Shown piece after piece: positions 1 to 10,372 of a stretch of DNA of 64,000 nt (its first letter is position 1; each line of letters opens with the position of its first letter). A model generated the notes under the pieces. That model was not told the DNA's origin and searched no databases. It was given only the letters and a program-made list of their open reading frames with translations. The stretch is from the NCBI RefSeq assembly GCF_003576645.1, contig NC_044923.1, forward strand, positions 19,124,453-19,188,452, in the 5' to 3' direction. A program made the translations under genes and the position numbers. This DNA comes from Ipomoea triloba (taxonomy: Eukaryota; Streptophyta; Magnoliopsida; Solanales; Convolvulaceae).

Positions 1-1346
1 TGCTACAACTGCAGGAGACCAGGACACTTCAAAGCCGAGTGCCCTTACCCTATGGTAAGTAAGTATCAAGGCCAAGAAGGCAGGGACTCCAGGAGAAAGG
101 AGGAATCCAAAGAAAAGCCAGCACAAAGTGGCTTCAAGGGAGATTCAAGGAAACATCTGCGCAGAAAGGCGCTTGTTGCTGAGGAACTCGAGAGAGCAAT
201 CGAGGAGTCCGAGACATCGAGCTCCAGTGAAGACAGCAGCAGCTCAGAAGATGAGAGGGGACTCATCTGCTTATACACCGAGGAAGAAGAGGATCAATGT
301 CTAATGGCCATTGACAATGAGGTAACCTCTACTTCCACATCTCACTACTCTACCTCTACCTCTCGTTGTTCTTCGTTCGGAAGCGATGAAGATCCCTTTG
401 AGATGCTTGAAACACTTAAAAGGGACCTCGGTATCACTAACAGCACTCATGCCAAAATCCGGGAAGAAAACAGCAAACTAACTGCTGAAAGAGATATGCT
501 TAAGAATGTCTCGAAAGAGAATTCGGAGCTAACTCTCAAAGTAAGTGAGTTAGAAGCCAAAGTAATCCTACTGGCTGAAGAGTGCAAAGCTCGAGAGACC
601 AAAGAGCTTAATCTTAGAAAGGTCATAGCATCATACACGAATTCCTCCAAAGCTATGGAGAAAATGGTAAATGATCACAGACCTACTAGTGATAGAACCG
701 GTCTAGGGTTCCGTCAAGACTGTCTCTCGAGAGATAAACAAACCAATGGTTTGGGAACTTCAAATAATGGAGGATCTCAACCCAAACCAAACAAAGGTCA
801 TAAAAGACCAACAGAAAATACCAGAGTAGCTATTCATAAACCGTCCCTATACACCAGCAAAATGGAAAGTATAGGAAAGCTACGAAGAATGGCCGGGTAA
901 ACAATATCGAGAGATCACCTTGCTATCTCTCGCAAGGCCATTCCAAGTACAAAAGGAGCTACATTCCATATAATGCGCTTCAAGGAAAATATGGAAGGTC
1001 TGAGATCCACAAAGTTAGGAACTCACGGATGGAGAAAGGTAGACTCTATCCATCTAGTGAGAATTGGTCATCGAATCATGATTTCTGGGAGAAACCTCAC
1101 TTCCAGCAATTTCACATGACCAAACAGCGTATGAAAGGCATGGTGCATAAGCTGATCCAAAAGTCTATACCTAAGTTGATTTATGCACCAAAGAGGCCCA
1201 AAACCTTTGCTAGCATTCCTTATGATTATCAAACGTATAATGGCTACATTGCACCTAGGCCTGGAGTAATGGGTCCAAGGTATAAATGGATGCCTAAACT
1301 TACTAACCAACCAGGACCCAAAGTTTGGGTACCTAAATCTGCTTGA
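1..1346 (+). pseudogene. gag: Copia gag, copy 1 (2-bp insertion frameshift)
   Basis: Gag forms the virus-like particle and binds element RNA. The reading frame is open at base 1 and begins inside a CX2CX4HX4C zinc knuckle (bases 1-42, CYNC...H...C). A serine- and acid-rich stretch follows, then a coiled-coil segment (about bases 430-630), then the TGLGF block near base 695. Against copy 2 there is a 2-bp insertion in an A run near base 863. It closes the first frame at 900, while homology continues in the new frame to a TGA at 1344-1346, ending in the VWVPK motif usual just before copia protease. The N-terminal gag domain is outside the window. The family and the single lesion are clear. Confidence 0.88.
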
Positions 1347-2552
1347 TCCGCTTGCAGGACACCAGGGACATATGGTTCATTGACAGTGGATGTTCGAGAC
1401 ATATGACGGGAAACTTAACACTGCTAGAGAACATCCATCCTATCGAAGGTCCCCTGGTGACATTTGGAGACAATGAGAAGGCCTTATCCTTTCATGTGGT
1501 ATGACACCTTATCCTCTTTTCTACTTCAGTGTGGGTTCACCAAAGGCCTAGTGGACAAAACATTGTTTAGAATTAAGGATGAGGATCACATTTTATTGGT
1601 GCAAATCTATGTGGACGATATCATTTTTGGAAGCACCAATCCAGACTTGTGCGAGAAGTTCTCCAGGTTGATGAAAGGGAAGTTCGAGATGAGCATGATG
1701 GGAGAACTCAACTACTTCCTTGGATTACAAGTGAGATAGCTTAAGGAAGGTATCTTCATCAATCAGGAGAAATACACCAAGGATCTGCTCAGAAAATACA
1801 ACATAGAAGGGAAATCCTCAGTCAAAGTACCCATGGGAACCTCTCTACGTATCGATGTCGACAGTGAAGGTCGAGAGGTCGATCAAACTACATATCGAGG
1901 TATCATCGGATCTCTTCTTTATTTAACTGCTAGTAGACCAGATATATCCTTTGCAGTAGGTGTATGTGCTAGATTTCAGGCAAGTCCTAAGGAAAGTCAC
2001 TTAAATGCATCCAAAAAGATCCTTAGATATCTCAAAGGTACGCAAAGTGTTGGACTTTGGTATTCGAGAGGTGGATCTTTTGAACTTATGGGTTATTCAG
2101 ATGCGGACTTTGCCGGTTGTAAAATAGATCGAAAGAGCACATCAGGGACATGTCAGTTTCTAGGTGGAAGACTTGTCTCATGGTTTAGCAAGAAACAGCA
2201 TTCGATAGCTACAAGCACCGCTGAGGCCGAATATGTAGCAGCTGGAAGTTGCTGTGCTCAGGTTTTATGGATGAAGCAACAACTACTGGATTATGGTGTT
2301 GAATGTAAAGAGGTTAAGATCATGTGTGACAACACAGGTGCTATAGCTATCACTCAGAATCCAGTGTTACATTCAAGAACAAAACACATTGATATCAAGT
2401 ATCACTTCATCCGAGACCATGTTGAGAAAAAGGATATAACTTTGGAATACGTTGCAACGGAGGAGCAACTAGCAGATATTTTCACAAAAGCGTTATGTGA
2501 AAATAGATTCTCTCAACTAAGGTTAGAATTGGGAATGATAGAATTGGGATGA
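1343..2552 (+). pseudogene. pol: Copia pol, copy 1: protease start fused to RT/RNase H by internal deletion
   Basis: Aspartic protease begins with the FIDSGCSRHMTG motif (about 1375-1410). Near 1480 homology jumps directly to the RT segment [13 protein letters not shown], so the rest of protease, all of integrase and the first part of RT are missing. The catalytic RT motif IYVDD is at about 1606-1620. A TAG at 1737-1739 replaces the CAG of copy 3. RNase H follows to 2552 with GYSDADF, TAEAEY and the LADIFTKAL terminal block. The protease and RT frames differ across the junction. Stop and deletion make it a pseudogene. Family assignment is certain. The deletion extent is inferred from copies 2 and 3. 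Confidence 0.9.
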
Positions 2553-2704
2553 ATGATCAAATCTTATCTTCTTGTATTTAGTGCCATGAACTGTTTCGCA
2601 TGTGAGGGCGGTTCCATCAACTTTATGGCAGCTTTGGAGTTACACAGCATTGAATGGTCATTCATATGGCATCCCGTGACTCAACAGTGGTAACCTTTTT
2701 GGGC

Positions 2705-2712
2705 TATAAATA
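2705..2712 (+). promoter_or_regulatory. Candidate TATA box before a small ORF
   Basis: TATAAATA lies 153 bp after the pol stop and 39 bp before the ATG at 2751. The match to the plant TATA consensus is good, but no transcription evidence exists and chance occurrence is possible. The matching part of copy 2 is lost in a gap and that of copy 3 was lost at the insertion junction, so conservation cannot be tested here. Confidence 0.3.
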
Positions 2713-2750
2713 GAAGGGTTTTCTCATCAGTTTATGTCATCGACTTCTTC

Positions 2751-3122
2751 ATGGAGAAGAAGAAAGGAAAAGACGATGTACCATTCTGGTATAGAGGGAG
2801 AAAATCAGCAACGAAGTCCAAAGACTTTCAAGGAGAGAACTATCCAGAATCAACGAAGGGTGAACAGATTGCGGAGCTTCCTGATAATCCAAGCAAGCAT
2901 TCTATTCCCATCCATGGTGAATGGATCCCCAAATGCGAGGAGATCCACAACGATGGGATACTGGAGTCAGGAGAAGAGTCTTGCACAAGTGGGACTCCTA
3001 CCGCTGCACATTCTGGAAAAGGACCTCCCTCAACCAAATGGAGAACCAAGGGAAAGGGAGATGAAGCCTGTGAGGAAGGCAGCAGCAGAGAGAAGAACAA
3101 GAAGGGGAGTAGCCACCGCTAG
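2751..3122 (+). CDS. Small hydrophilic ORF between pol and ORF2, copy 1
   Basis: A 123-codon ORF, lysine-, glutamate- and serine-rich, with no motif I recognise, no signal peptide and no membrane segment. Its distal two thirds are retained in copy 3 at 43981-44222 with the same frame open and a TAG at the same position, differing by scattered substitutions. A second frame (2734-3159) is also open across the same bases, so the choice of frame rests only on the ATG after the TATA-like box and the common stop. It may be untranslated leader of the downstream ORF rather than a gene. Confidence 0.35.
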   Translation: MEKKKGKDDVPFWYRGRKSATKSKDFQGENYPESTKGEQIAELPDNPSKHSIPIHGEWIPKCEEIHNDGILESGEESCTSGTPTAAHSGKGPPSTKWRTKGKGDEACEEGSSREKNKKGSSHR

Positions 3123-3458
3123 TTCTGTTATTAGGAGAAATAGGACTTTAGATGGCTAGTTCCTGTTCTAACGATAGATTCCTATTAGGCTGCCCAAGGC
3201 CAAACAAAAGTTTCTATGGAATCTAATAGGATATTGATTCATATGTAATGCTTTCAAAAATCACTAAATGAACTTAAGGAAATGTTCCAAGTGATATCTT
3301 CTTTTGATGAATCAATCTTGTCTCCGTATCGCAATCCGTGTTCGAAAGGTAGTTCGAGAGGTACATGTTCAGTTTGCCTATTTGTGTTATGTCTCGAAGA
3401 AGGGTAGTTCGAGAGATCACTTCAAAAGATATCAAACTGACTATCTACGTATCTCTAA

Positions 3459-3648
3459 ATGGAGGAATAAGGAGGGTTAGGGATCGATCACTCAGGGGGA
3501 AGATCCTTAACCACAGGAATGCTCAGATGGAGGAATAAGGAGGTTTAGGGATCAATCACTCAGGGGGAAGATCCTTAACCACAGGAATGCTCAGATGGAG
3601 GAATAAGGAGGTTTAGGGATCAATCACTCAGGGGGAAGATCCTTAAAC
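3459..3648 (+). repeat. 68-bp tandem repeat, about 2.8 units
   Basis: Units begin at 3459, 3527 and 3595, each starting ATGGAGGAATAAGGAGG and carrying CACTCAGGGGGAAGATCC. The period is exactly 68 bp. Copy 3 has two units (44556, 44624), and copy 2 has two shorter, diverged units at about 24653-24760, so unit number varies between copies. The purine-rich core resembles a polypurine tract but is far from the LTR. Confidence 0.9.
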
Positions 3649-3732
3649 TAGCAAAGTCGAGAGTTTACCTTCGAGAGGTAAAAAGCTCAACGGATATATG
3701 TGGAATGGCTAACTTTGGGCATTAATGTTAGC

Positions 3733-3807
3733 CACGTGGTCTTCGGTTACTGACGGTTTTCCGCTCTTAAAGGCATTATCTTGATAAGTGGGAACATGCT
3801 TATATAA
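3733..3807 (+). promoter_or_regulatory. Candidate internal promoter for ORF2: G-box plus TATA box, copy 1
   Basis: CACGTG at 3733-3738 inside GCCACGTGGTC is a plant G-box core. TATATAA starts at 3801, 68 bp further on, and the ORF2 ATG is 307 bp after the TATA box. Copies 2 and 3 keep the same two motifs with the same 68- and 307-bp distances. This suggests ORF2 is expressed from its own transcript, since pol ends about 1.5 kb upstream. The function is inferred from motifs and conservation. Confidence 0.5.
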
Positions 3808-4107
3808 ATATCATCTCTTTATATCCCACTATCCAAAACCGTATTATATCTTACCAAAATACCCTTACCATATCTTATATACATAACCGTTATAAAGGGT
3901 ATTTCTGACCTTTAAATTCCTTTTAAATTAACCGGGATCCCTTTTCGGGTCAAGCTCTCAACCCTACCCATATATCCAACCCGAATCCACATGATATAAA
4001 AGCCAAATTCTTCTTCCTTACCCGGATTCAAGCTCAAACCGAATACCCAAAACCCCCAAATCCTAAACACTGTACACATTCCCTCCAAAACCTCAAATCT
4101 GTCAACT

Positions 4108-7100
4108 ATGGCGTCCGAATCCTCCACATCAACCTCATCTTCCGACGCATATCAGAGGGAGTTGCGACACATTCGCACTCAGATCAAACAAGTCAAGGCG
4201 GGGAGTATCCTTGACAAAAACGGCTTCATCACCCACTCGTCAAATCCAAAGATGGCGGAGAAAGTCCTGAAAAAGTTTGAGAAGGCAGGACTAATGAAAT
4301 ACATGACGCACGACTACCACACCATTCATGCACTCGACTTCACTGAATGGTTCGCGAATGCCAAGGTCACGAAGGGCAAAATAGAGAGTCGGTTCAATGA
4401 GATTGATATCACGACCTCTATTAGTGACCTCAGAGCGGCATTCGACTTCGCGACGTCGGAGGAAGCAGTCCAGCACCTCTCGGAGTACGACCTGGACAAG
4501 CAAGATTTTTGGAATAAAATCCGACTAGAGACTGCACCGCCCAGAGCATCCTCTGCCCTCCGCAAGTTCCACCTAAAGGAGAGGTTTGCTCTTGCTGCCG
4601 ACCTTATTATGAAATTCGTGCTCGGCAAGGTGTCTGGAACTAACGAAATCAATCTGGACATTCTCAAAGTCCTCCACGCCATCTGGAACAACAACAAAAT
4701 GGACTGGGCACATATCATCTTCAATTTTCTTCAACAGCAGGTGCAAAGCTCAGTCTCCAACACCAACCTGACGATCAGTAAAAAGGTTGGTTTCGGTTTT
4801 GTTGTTCAATATCTTCTAAGTTTGAAGGGCTTAGAACTGAGGGAAGGGCGAGAGATTCATCGGAATACCTATATGGGTAGGACGAAATCTCAAGCTCCAA
4901 AGGCTAAAGGTGCTAAGGGTGCACCTTCTCCCTCGAAGCCTAAGGGAAGGGGCAAAAGGAAAGCCCCAGCCAAGGAGAAGGAATCTGATGATGAGCCTCT
5001 GGATACCCTGGTCAAGAGGGTTGCCTTGCCAAAAAGGGCTAAGAAAGCCAAAACCATCGCCATCACTCAGATTCGAGAGGTAACACCCTCAGCTATCCAA
5101 GTACCATTCGAAGACAGGGTACAGGCCTAGGGGAACCTCATGCTACACTGGCCGCTGAGGTTGAGAGAGTGCCCCCTATCCGATCCATCTCAGACGAAAT
5201 GTTTGTTGTTCTGAATGATGATGGTGCTGGCTGTGCTGATGAGTCTGTTGTCGAGCCTCGAGAGGAGGTTCGAGAGATTGAAGGTACTGGGATCAGTGAT
5301 CCAGTACAAACAGAAGTTGAGGAACCACGAGAGGTGGTTCGAGAGATAACAGTGGAAGCTGCATCGGCAACAGAAATCCTGTCTGCTAACTCTGATGAGC
5401 TGAATGCTGAAATCACTTCTCAGTTGGATCAANNNNNNNNNNNNNNNNNNNNNNNNNNNNNNNNNNNNNNNNNNNNNNNNNNNNNNNNNNNNNNNNNNNN
5501 NNNNNNNNNNNNNNNNNNNNNNNNNNNNNNNNNNNNNNNNNNNNNNNNNNNNNNNNNNNNNNNNNNNNNNNNNNNNNNNNNNNNNNNNNNNNNNNNNNNN
5601 NNNNNNNNNNNNNNNNNNNNNNNNNNNNNNNNNNNNNNNNNNNNNNNNNNNNNNNNNNNNNNNNNNNNNNNNNNNNNNNNNNNNNNNNNNNNNNNNNNNN
5701 NNNNNNNNNNNNNNNNNNNNNNNNNNNNNNNNNNNGGATTGCTCGAGATGATTCTGAGAACCCAATACCAACAGCCGCAATCCCCTTGTCCCAATTAAAT
5801 TTCTCTGCTCTGGACGAACAGGTAGCAGCTTCGAGAGGTGAATCCGAGACCTCTGAAGCACTTGAGGTGGCACCCAGCTTAGTCATACTGCTGCCAGCAC
5901 CTGAGTCCACACCCTCGAATGACACCGATGAAGCACAGACAATTCGAGAGGGTGAAATACCGTTGCTCCAACTCCCAGGTTTTCCCATCGATACGGAAAG
6001 AGAAAGGTGGAGTGCACCAGCTGCTCCTGAAACCATAGTGATTCCTGACTCACCTGAGCAAGCTGAAGTGCAATCTGATGAGCAACGAGAGCAAAATGTT
6101 CAAGGTCCTGCTGGTTCGAGAGGTACTGAGGAGGACGATGCGAACATCGAAGGTGGAAACAGGGAAGCACCTGTCGACACTTCGTCTCCAACCCCACCAG
6201 CAGAGAACCAAGTTCCCAGCACTGGTTCGAGAGGTGACGCTGAGGGGGAACTTCTATTGGATGGAAACCGGGAAGCGTCCAATACCGAAGATCCCTCCCT
6301 GGCTGATCCAATCTCAACAGTCGCTGAAGCTGAGGCTCCAGGTTCGAGAGGTGAAGAGCAAGAAGTGATCCATCCCTCAGGTGGAAACCGGGAAGCGCCT
6401 GACATGGAGCTACCTTCGCGCTCTGAACCCAGTGTCCCTGCGACCCCTCAGACACTCAATCGAGAGGTGGACTCGCAACTGCAAGTTATGGGTGGAAATC
6501 TGGAAGCACCCAAGTCCCCTCCGATAAAAGGTACTTCTCACTTCTCTTCTTCTACTTCTGACTATGATCAACAGGCCGAAGAAGCCTTCATTGGCGAAGT
6601 GCGTCAATTCATGGCTGATCAATCTCAGAAGATGGCTCAGCTCGAGAGGATACTCGCTGTTGTCCGCAATGCTGCAATGCCTGCTGCTGGCATAAGTGAA
6701 TCCCAAGGCCGTCATGCAGAACTTCTCGAACAGGCAGTATGGGCTGAGGATGCAGCACGGAAAGCTGCAGATGAAGCTGCTGTAGCTCGAGCAGAGGCTG
6801 CAGGTGCGAGAGCTGAATTTGCTAAGATACGAGTAGAGCTTCGAGCCTTCCAATACTCTAGTGAGCTTCGACAGGACGTAATCAAAGCACTACTTGATGA
6901 TCTGTCGAACCAAGTGCCTGCCCAACTTCAAGCACTCTTCGAAGGCATGTCCACCCTCCTTTCCCGCACAGATGATGCCACCAAGGGGGAAAATACTCAG
7001 GAAAGGACATCAACAATCAACAAGAAGAAAAGGGCAGCAAGTGAACCAGCTGGACCTCCTCCAAAAGTCCCAAAGACAATAAGCAAGGCAGTGGAGGAAG

Positions 7101-7516
7101 CCAAGAGGAAGGAGGATCTAAGGGTTCAGCGCACAAAAGAATTAGAGAAGCGAAGAGAAGAAGACAGAAAAAGAAAAAGGAAAAGGCAAGAACAACAAAC
7201 AGAGAAAGAAAGAAAAGATGAACAAAAGATGATTGCCTTGAAGTTCGGAAATAGAGAAGACACCGAGCAAAGTCTCGTCCATCAGATCTTCAATCTGGTG
7301 AAGTATGTTGGAATGTCTCTTCACAGCAACATGTCTCCAGAAGAATGTATCTACTGGTGGAAGAATGAAGTAATTGAAGGTGAGTTTGTTGGGGAGGCTT
7401 TCAGAAACTACCTATTCTTCCATGTCACAGATGACTATCTGAGTTTGGTAGACACAAAAAACCCCATCAAGACACGAGAAGCAATCAACAGGAAGATTCT
7501 AGCAAACAAGAAGTAA
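4108..7516 (+). pseudogene. Copia 3' ORF (ORF2, env-position), copy 1, broken
   Basis: This long non-pol protein lies in the position of the env-like gene of SIRE elements. The start at 4108 (MASESS) is shared by all three copies. Layout: serine-rich N-terminus; globular domain with DFTEWFANAKVTKG near residue 75 and a helix-rich part to about residue 250; basic KGRGKRKAP linker; long acidic region with repeated SRG and GGNREAP motifs; alanine-rich coiled coil (about 6570-6900); a strongly charged K/E/R helix; and a C-terminal domain around IYWWKNEVIEGEFVGEAFRN. A TAG at 5128-5130 (CAG in copies 2 and 3) and loss of one G shift the frame, and a 303-bp gap interrupts it. No signal peptide or membrane helix is apparent, so a true envelope role is doubtful. 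Confidence 0.8.
5433..5735. other. Assembly gap (303 N) inside ORF2 copy 1
   Basis: A run of N. Copy 3 shows about 400 bp of ORF2 between the flanking sequences, so the gap length is only approximate. Confidence 0.98.
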
Positions 7517-7786
7517 GCTCTCGTAGTCCATAACTCTTTCTTCATCATCTCTGATTGTTCTTGATCTCTTTTGCCTTCTTCTATTTTATCTTTTCTGCTA
7601 AAGTCTTGTAAAACATTCCCGTTATGTTAATATATATATATCTTTTGCTGGGGTGTTGCGTGAGTTCTTACCTCATGCTTTAGCAGATTAGCTCACTTGT
7701 CAAACTTACCGTATGCGCTGAAAATAAAATCAATGTTCTTTTCTTGCTAATCAGTCATACGAGTAAGTATAAGTGTTGGCATCATC
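7517..7786 (+). other. 3' untranslated region of copia copy 1
   Basis: T-rich, non-coding sequence between the ORF2 stop and the polypurine tract, with a TATATATATA run near 7630. It is nearly identical to 28748-29017 in copy 2. No gene is seen. Confidence 0.7.
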
Positions 7787-7800
7787 AAAAAGGGGGAAAT
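7787..7800 (+). other. Polypurine tract of copia copy 1
   Basis: AAAAAGGGGGAAAT lies directly before the LTR start TGTTAGG at 7801. Plus-strand primer tracts of this form sit next to copia 3' LTRs, and the same string precedes the LTR of copy 2. Confidence 0.85.
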
Positions 7801-9428
7801 TGTTAGGAACATAATGTATTAGGTTTTGATGATACCAAAATGTATCTTAGAATCCCCTAAGCCTCGAAAGATAGGAATCAATGTAAGTTCGACAAGTAAA
7901 CTAAGAGCGAAAATACAACCGGGTAACTTGAGCTCAACTCGGAAAATATTTAAGCTTAAGGTAAACTTGTGTGAACATCTTAGAAAGTCTCGTGTTGTAA
8001 TCCCATAGATAGATCAGAAGAAGGCACGGGACAACACTGGAGGAATAAGGGTCTGCGAGACATCAACTAAGTCTCGAGACATAAGCAGAGTCCGAGAGAT
8101 AGGATCTCTCGATACAACAACCCAGTTCGAGACATAAGCAGAGTTCGAGAGATAGATCTCTCGATACATGGGGACCAAGACATCAAATAATCGAGACATC
8201 AATCTTGGTCTCGATAAACTGACATTTCTCCAAAAGGCTGAATGACGGTCAGGAAGCATGAATAAAGTTTGGAGAAGAAGAATATCATGGAGATAAAATA
8301 TTAAGGAGGTGCCAGAAGTGAATGCCACATCAGAATTCCACAACAAACGGATAGAAGGTGCACTAATCCAAAGTCAGTCTTATTCCCTAAAACGATGATC
8401 AATGGGAATTTAAAAAGAGTAACTTTTACCAAAAGGAGCAAGTGGAGCATGGACTCAAGAAAGTGGATTATGGAATATCCACTACCAAACAAAAGGTTCA
8501 AGTTACAAGACCACCACTCCATGAAAAATGCTGAAAAGATGCAAGTCCCATACACAGCATGGGAGACAGATTTCAAACGGAATAATTTTCCCTCCAACGG
8601 AATTATTCCTTAACTCTCATATAAAAAGGACGTGAAGACACAAGTTAAAGAGAGGGGGAGGATTCGTAAGAAGTTGGTTCGATTCGAAAATCTTAAGAGG
8701 TGTCTATTTCAAACGTTCAAGTGCCTGAGCTCAATCCAGAATATCATCCTGATATTCAAAATAGCGAGAAAACACATCTTAGTGTTTGAGAGAGTTACAA
8801 AGCTTAAACTGCTATACATCTAGAAGGTGACCGAAGCTGCTCTACATCGAAGTTGATTCAACGATAGCTTTTGGTCAGATTGGAGCTTGTTACACTCAAC
8901 TGTGACAACCAAAGGTCCTTGCTTTGGATTAAGCAAGAAGAGGCGGAGTAACCTGGCAGCTGTCTAGTGAAGATCCTGAGGCTTGAGGCGGGCTTGGTGA
9001 TCAAAGCTCAAGTGCTCGATAGGTGGAGTAACAAGAAGCGGGGCGAAAAACCTGAGGCTTGAGGCGGGCTTCGTGATCAAAGCTCAAGCGCTCGATATTG
9101 TACTAAAAAGGGAAGTTTTAGTGCAATCCTTCCAGGGAGTTTCTGGAAGAAGAGTGGATGTAGGCGGGTTGGCCGAACCACTTAAAAATCTCTCTCGCAT
9201 TTACTTTCTGCTTTTATCTCTTGCTATCTAACTCTCGAACTGCACTGCATTTAACCGCACCTCTCGAACTAACTCAAACTCGTGCTAACTAAAAGGGGAT
9301 AACCTTTCCGCTGCGCATAAAACTTTGTCTTCATCTTGTGAGGTATCGGACCTAAACATCCTAAGTCCAATACACACGAGAAGTCGAAAAAGATTTGCAA
9401 AATCTTATACAAGTCTATTCACCCCCCC
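7801..9428 (+). repeat. Copia 3' LTR, copy 1 (3' end lost in gap)
   Basis: It starts TGTTAGGAAC after the polypurine tract and aligns throughout with the complete LTR at 29032-30804. It ends in the poly-C tract where the assembly breaks. It contains two imperfect hairpins built on CGAGAGAT/ATCTCTCG (8093-8111, 8146-8163) and two units of an about 80-bp repeat around GAGGCTTGAGGCGGGCTT (8978-9100). Copies 2 and 3 have three such units, so copy 1 belongs to a shorter LTR variant. Confidence 0.9.
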
Positions 9429-10372
9429 NNNNNNNNNNNNNNNNNNNNNNNNNNNNNNNNNNNNNNNNNNNNNNNNNNNNNNNNNNNNNNNNNNNNNNNN
9501 NNNNNNNNNNNNNNNNNNNNNNNNNNNNNNNNNNNNNNNNNNNNNNNNNNNNNNNNNNNNNNNNNNNNNNNNNNNNNNNNNNNNNNNNNNNNNNNNNNNN
9601 NNNNNNNNNNNNNNNNNNNNNNNNNNNNNNNNNNNNNNNNNNNNNNNNNNNNNNNNNNNNNNNNNNNNNNNNNNNNNNNNNNNNNNNNNNNNNNNNNNNN
9701 NNNNNNNNNNNNNNNNNNNNNNNNNNNNNNNNNNNNNNNNNNNNNNNNNNNNNNNNNNNNNNNNNNNNNNNNNNNNNNNNNNNNNNNNNNNNNNNNNNNN
9801 NNNNNNNNNNNNNNNNNNNNNNNNNNNNNNNNNNNNNNNNNNNNNNNNNNNNNNNNNNNNNNNNNNNNNNNNNNNNNNNNNNNNNNNNNNNNNNNNNNNN
9901 NNNNNNNNNNNNNNNNNNNNNNNNNNNNNNNNNNNNNNNNNNNNNNNNNNNNNNNNNNNNNNNNNNNNNNNNNNNNNNNNNNNNNNNNNNNNNNNNNNNN
10001 NNNNNNNNNNNNNNNNNNNNNNNNNNNNNNNNNNNNNNNNNNNNNNNNNNNNNNNNNNNNNNNNNNNNNNNNNNNNNNNNNNNNNNNNNNNNNNNNNNNN
10101 NNNNNNNNNNNNNNNNNNNNNNNNNNNNNNNNNNNNNNNNNNNNNNNNNNNNNNNNNNNNNNNNNNNNNNNNNNNNNNNNNNNNNNNNNNNNNNNNNNNN
10201 NNNNNNNNNNNNNNNNNNNNNNNNNNNNNNNNNNNNNNNNNNNNNNNNNNNNNNNNNNNNNNNNNNNNNNNNNNNNNNNNNNNNNNNNNNNNNNNNNNNN
10301 NNNNNNNNNNNNNNNNNNNNNNNNNNNNNNNNNNNNNNNNNNNNNNNNNNNNNNNNNNNNNNNNNNNNNNNN
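9429..10372. other. Assembly gap (944 N)
   Basis: It starts inside the poly-C tract near the end of the copia LTR and ends inside an Athila-type protease. The copia/Athila junction is therefore unknown. Confidence 0.98.

Larger units (their letters stand above)
3123..4107 (+). other. Copia spacer upstream of ORF2, copy 1
   Basis: No gene is visible in this 985-bp stretch. It contains three TTCGAGAG octamers (3353, 3408, 3670), a 68-bp tandem repeat (3459-3648), a G-box and TATA box (3733-3807) and a pyrimidine- and A-rich leader before the ATG at 4108. Related sequence precedes ORF2 in copies 2 and 3. Confidence 0.7.
1..9428 (+). mobile_element. SIRE-like Ty1/copia retrotransposon, copy 1 (5'-truncated by window edge)
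   Basis: Order on the plus strand is gag with zinc knuckle, protease remnant, reverse transcriptase and RNase H, a long spacer with a small ORF, a long 3' ORF, polypurine tract and 3' LTR. This is Ty1/copia order, and the gag C-terminal TGLGF region plus an extra ORF after pol point to the SIRE/Maximus lineage. The 5' LTR lies outside the window and the last part of the 3' LTR lies in the gap that starts at 9429. Most of the integrase and the first part of RT are deleted, so it cannot be autonomous. Copies at 19715-30804 and 35141-48779 are close relatives and were used to locate the lesions. Confidence 0.9.

Noticed and set aside
66..278. Minus-strand ORF opposite copia gag
   Set aside because: Shadow of the serine/glutamate-rich gag stretch; it recurs wherever gag is present and has no motif of its own.
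3459..3648. Polypurine tract marking a second LTR
   Set aside because: GGGGGAAGATCC lies in a 68-bp tandem repeat, no TG-start LTR follows, and the real tract and LTR are at 7787-7801.
4108..7516. ORF2 as a retroviral-type envelope protein
   Set aside because: No signal peptide, furin-like site or membrane helix is visible; the protein is highly charged, with coiled coils.
8014..8597. Minus-strand ORFs of 98-110 codons in the copia LTR
   Set aside because: They recur in each LTR copy only because the LTR recurs. There is no family match, and the CGAGAGAT repeats keep the frame open.
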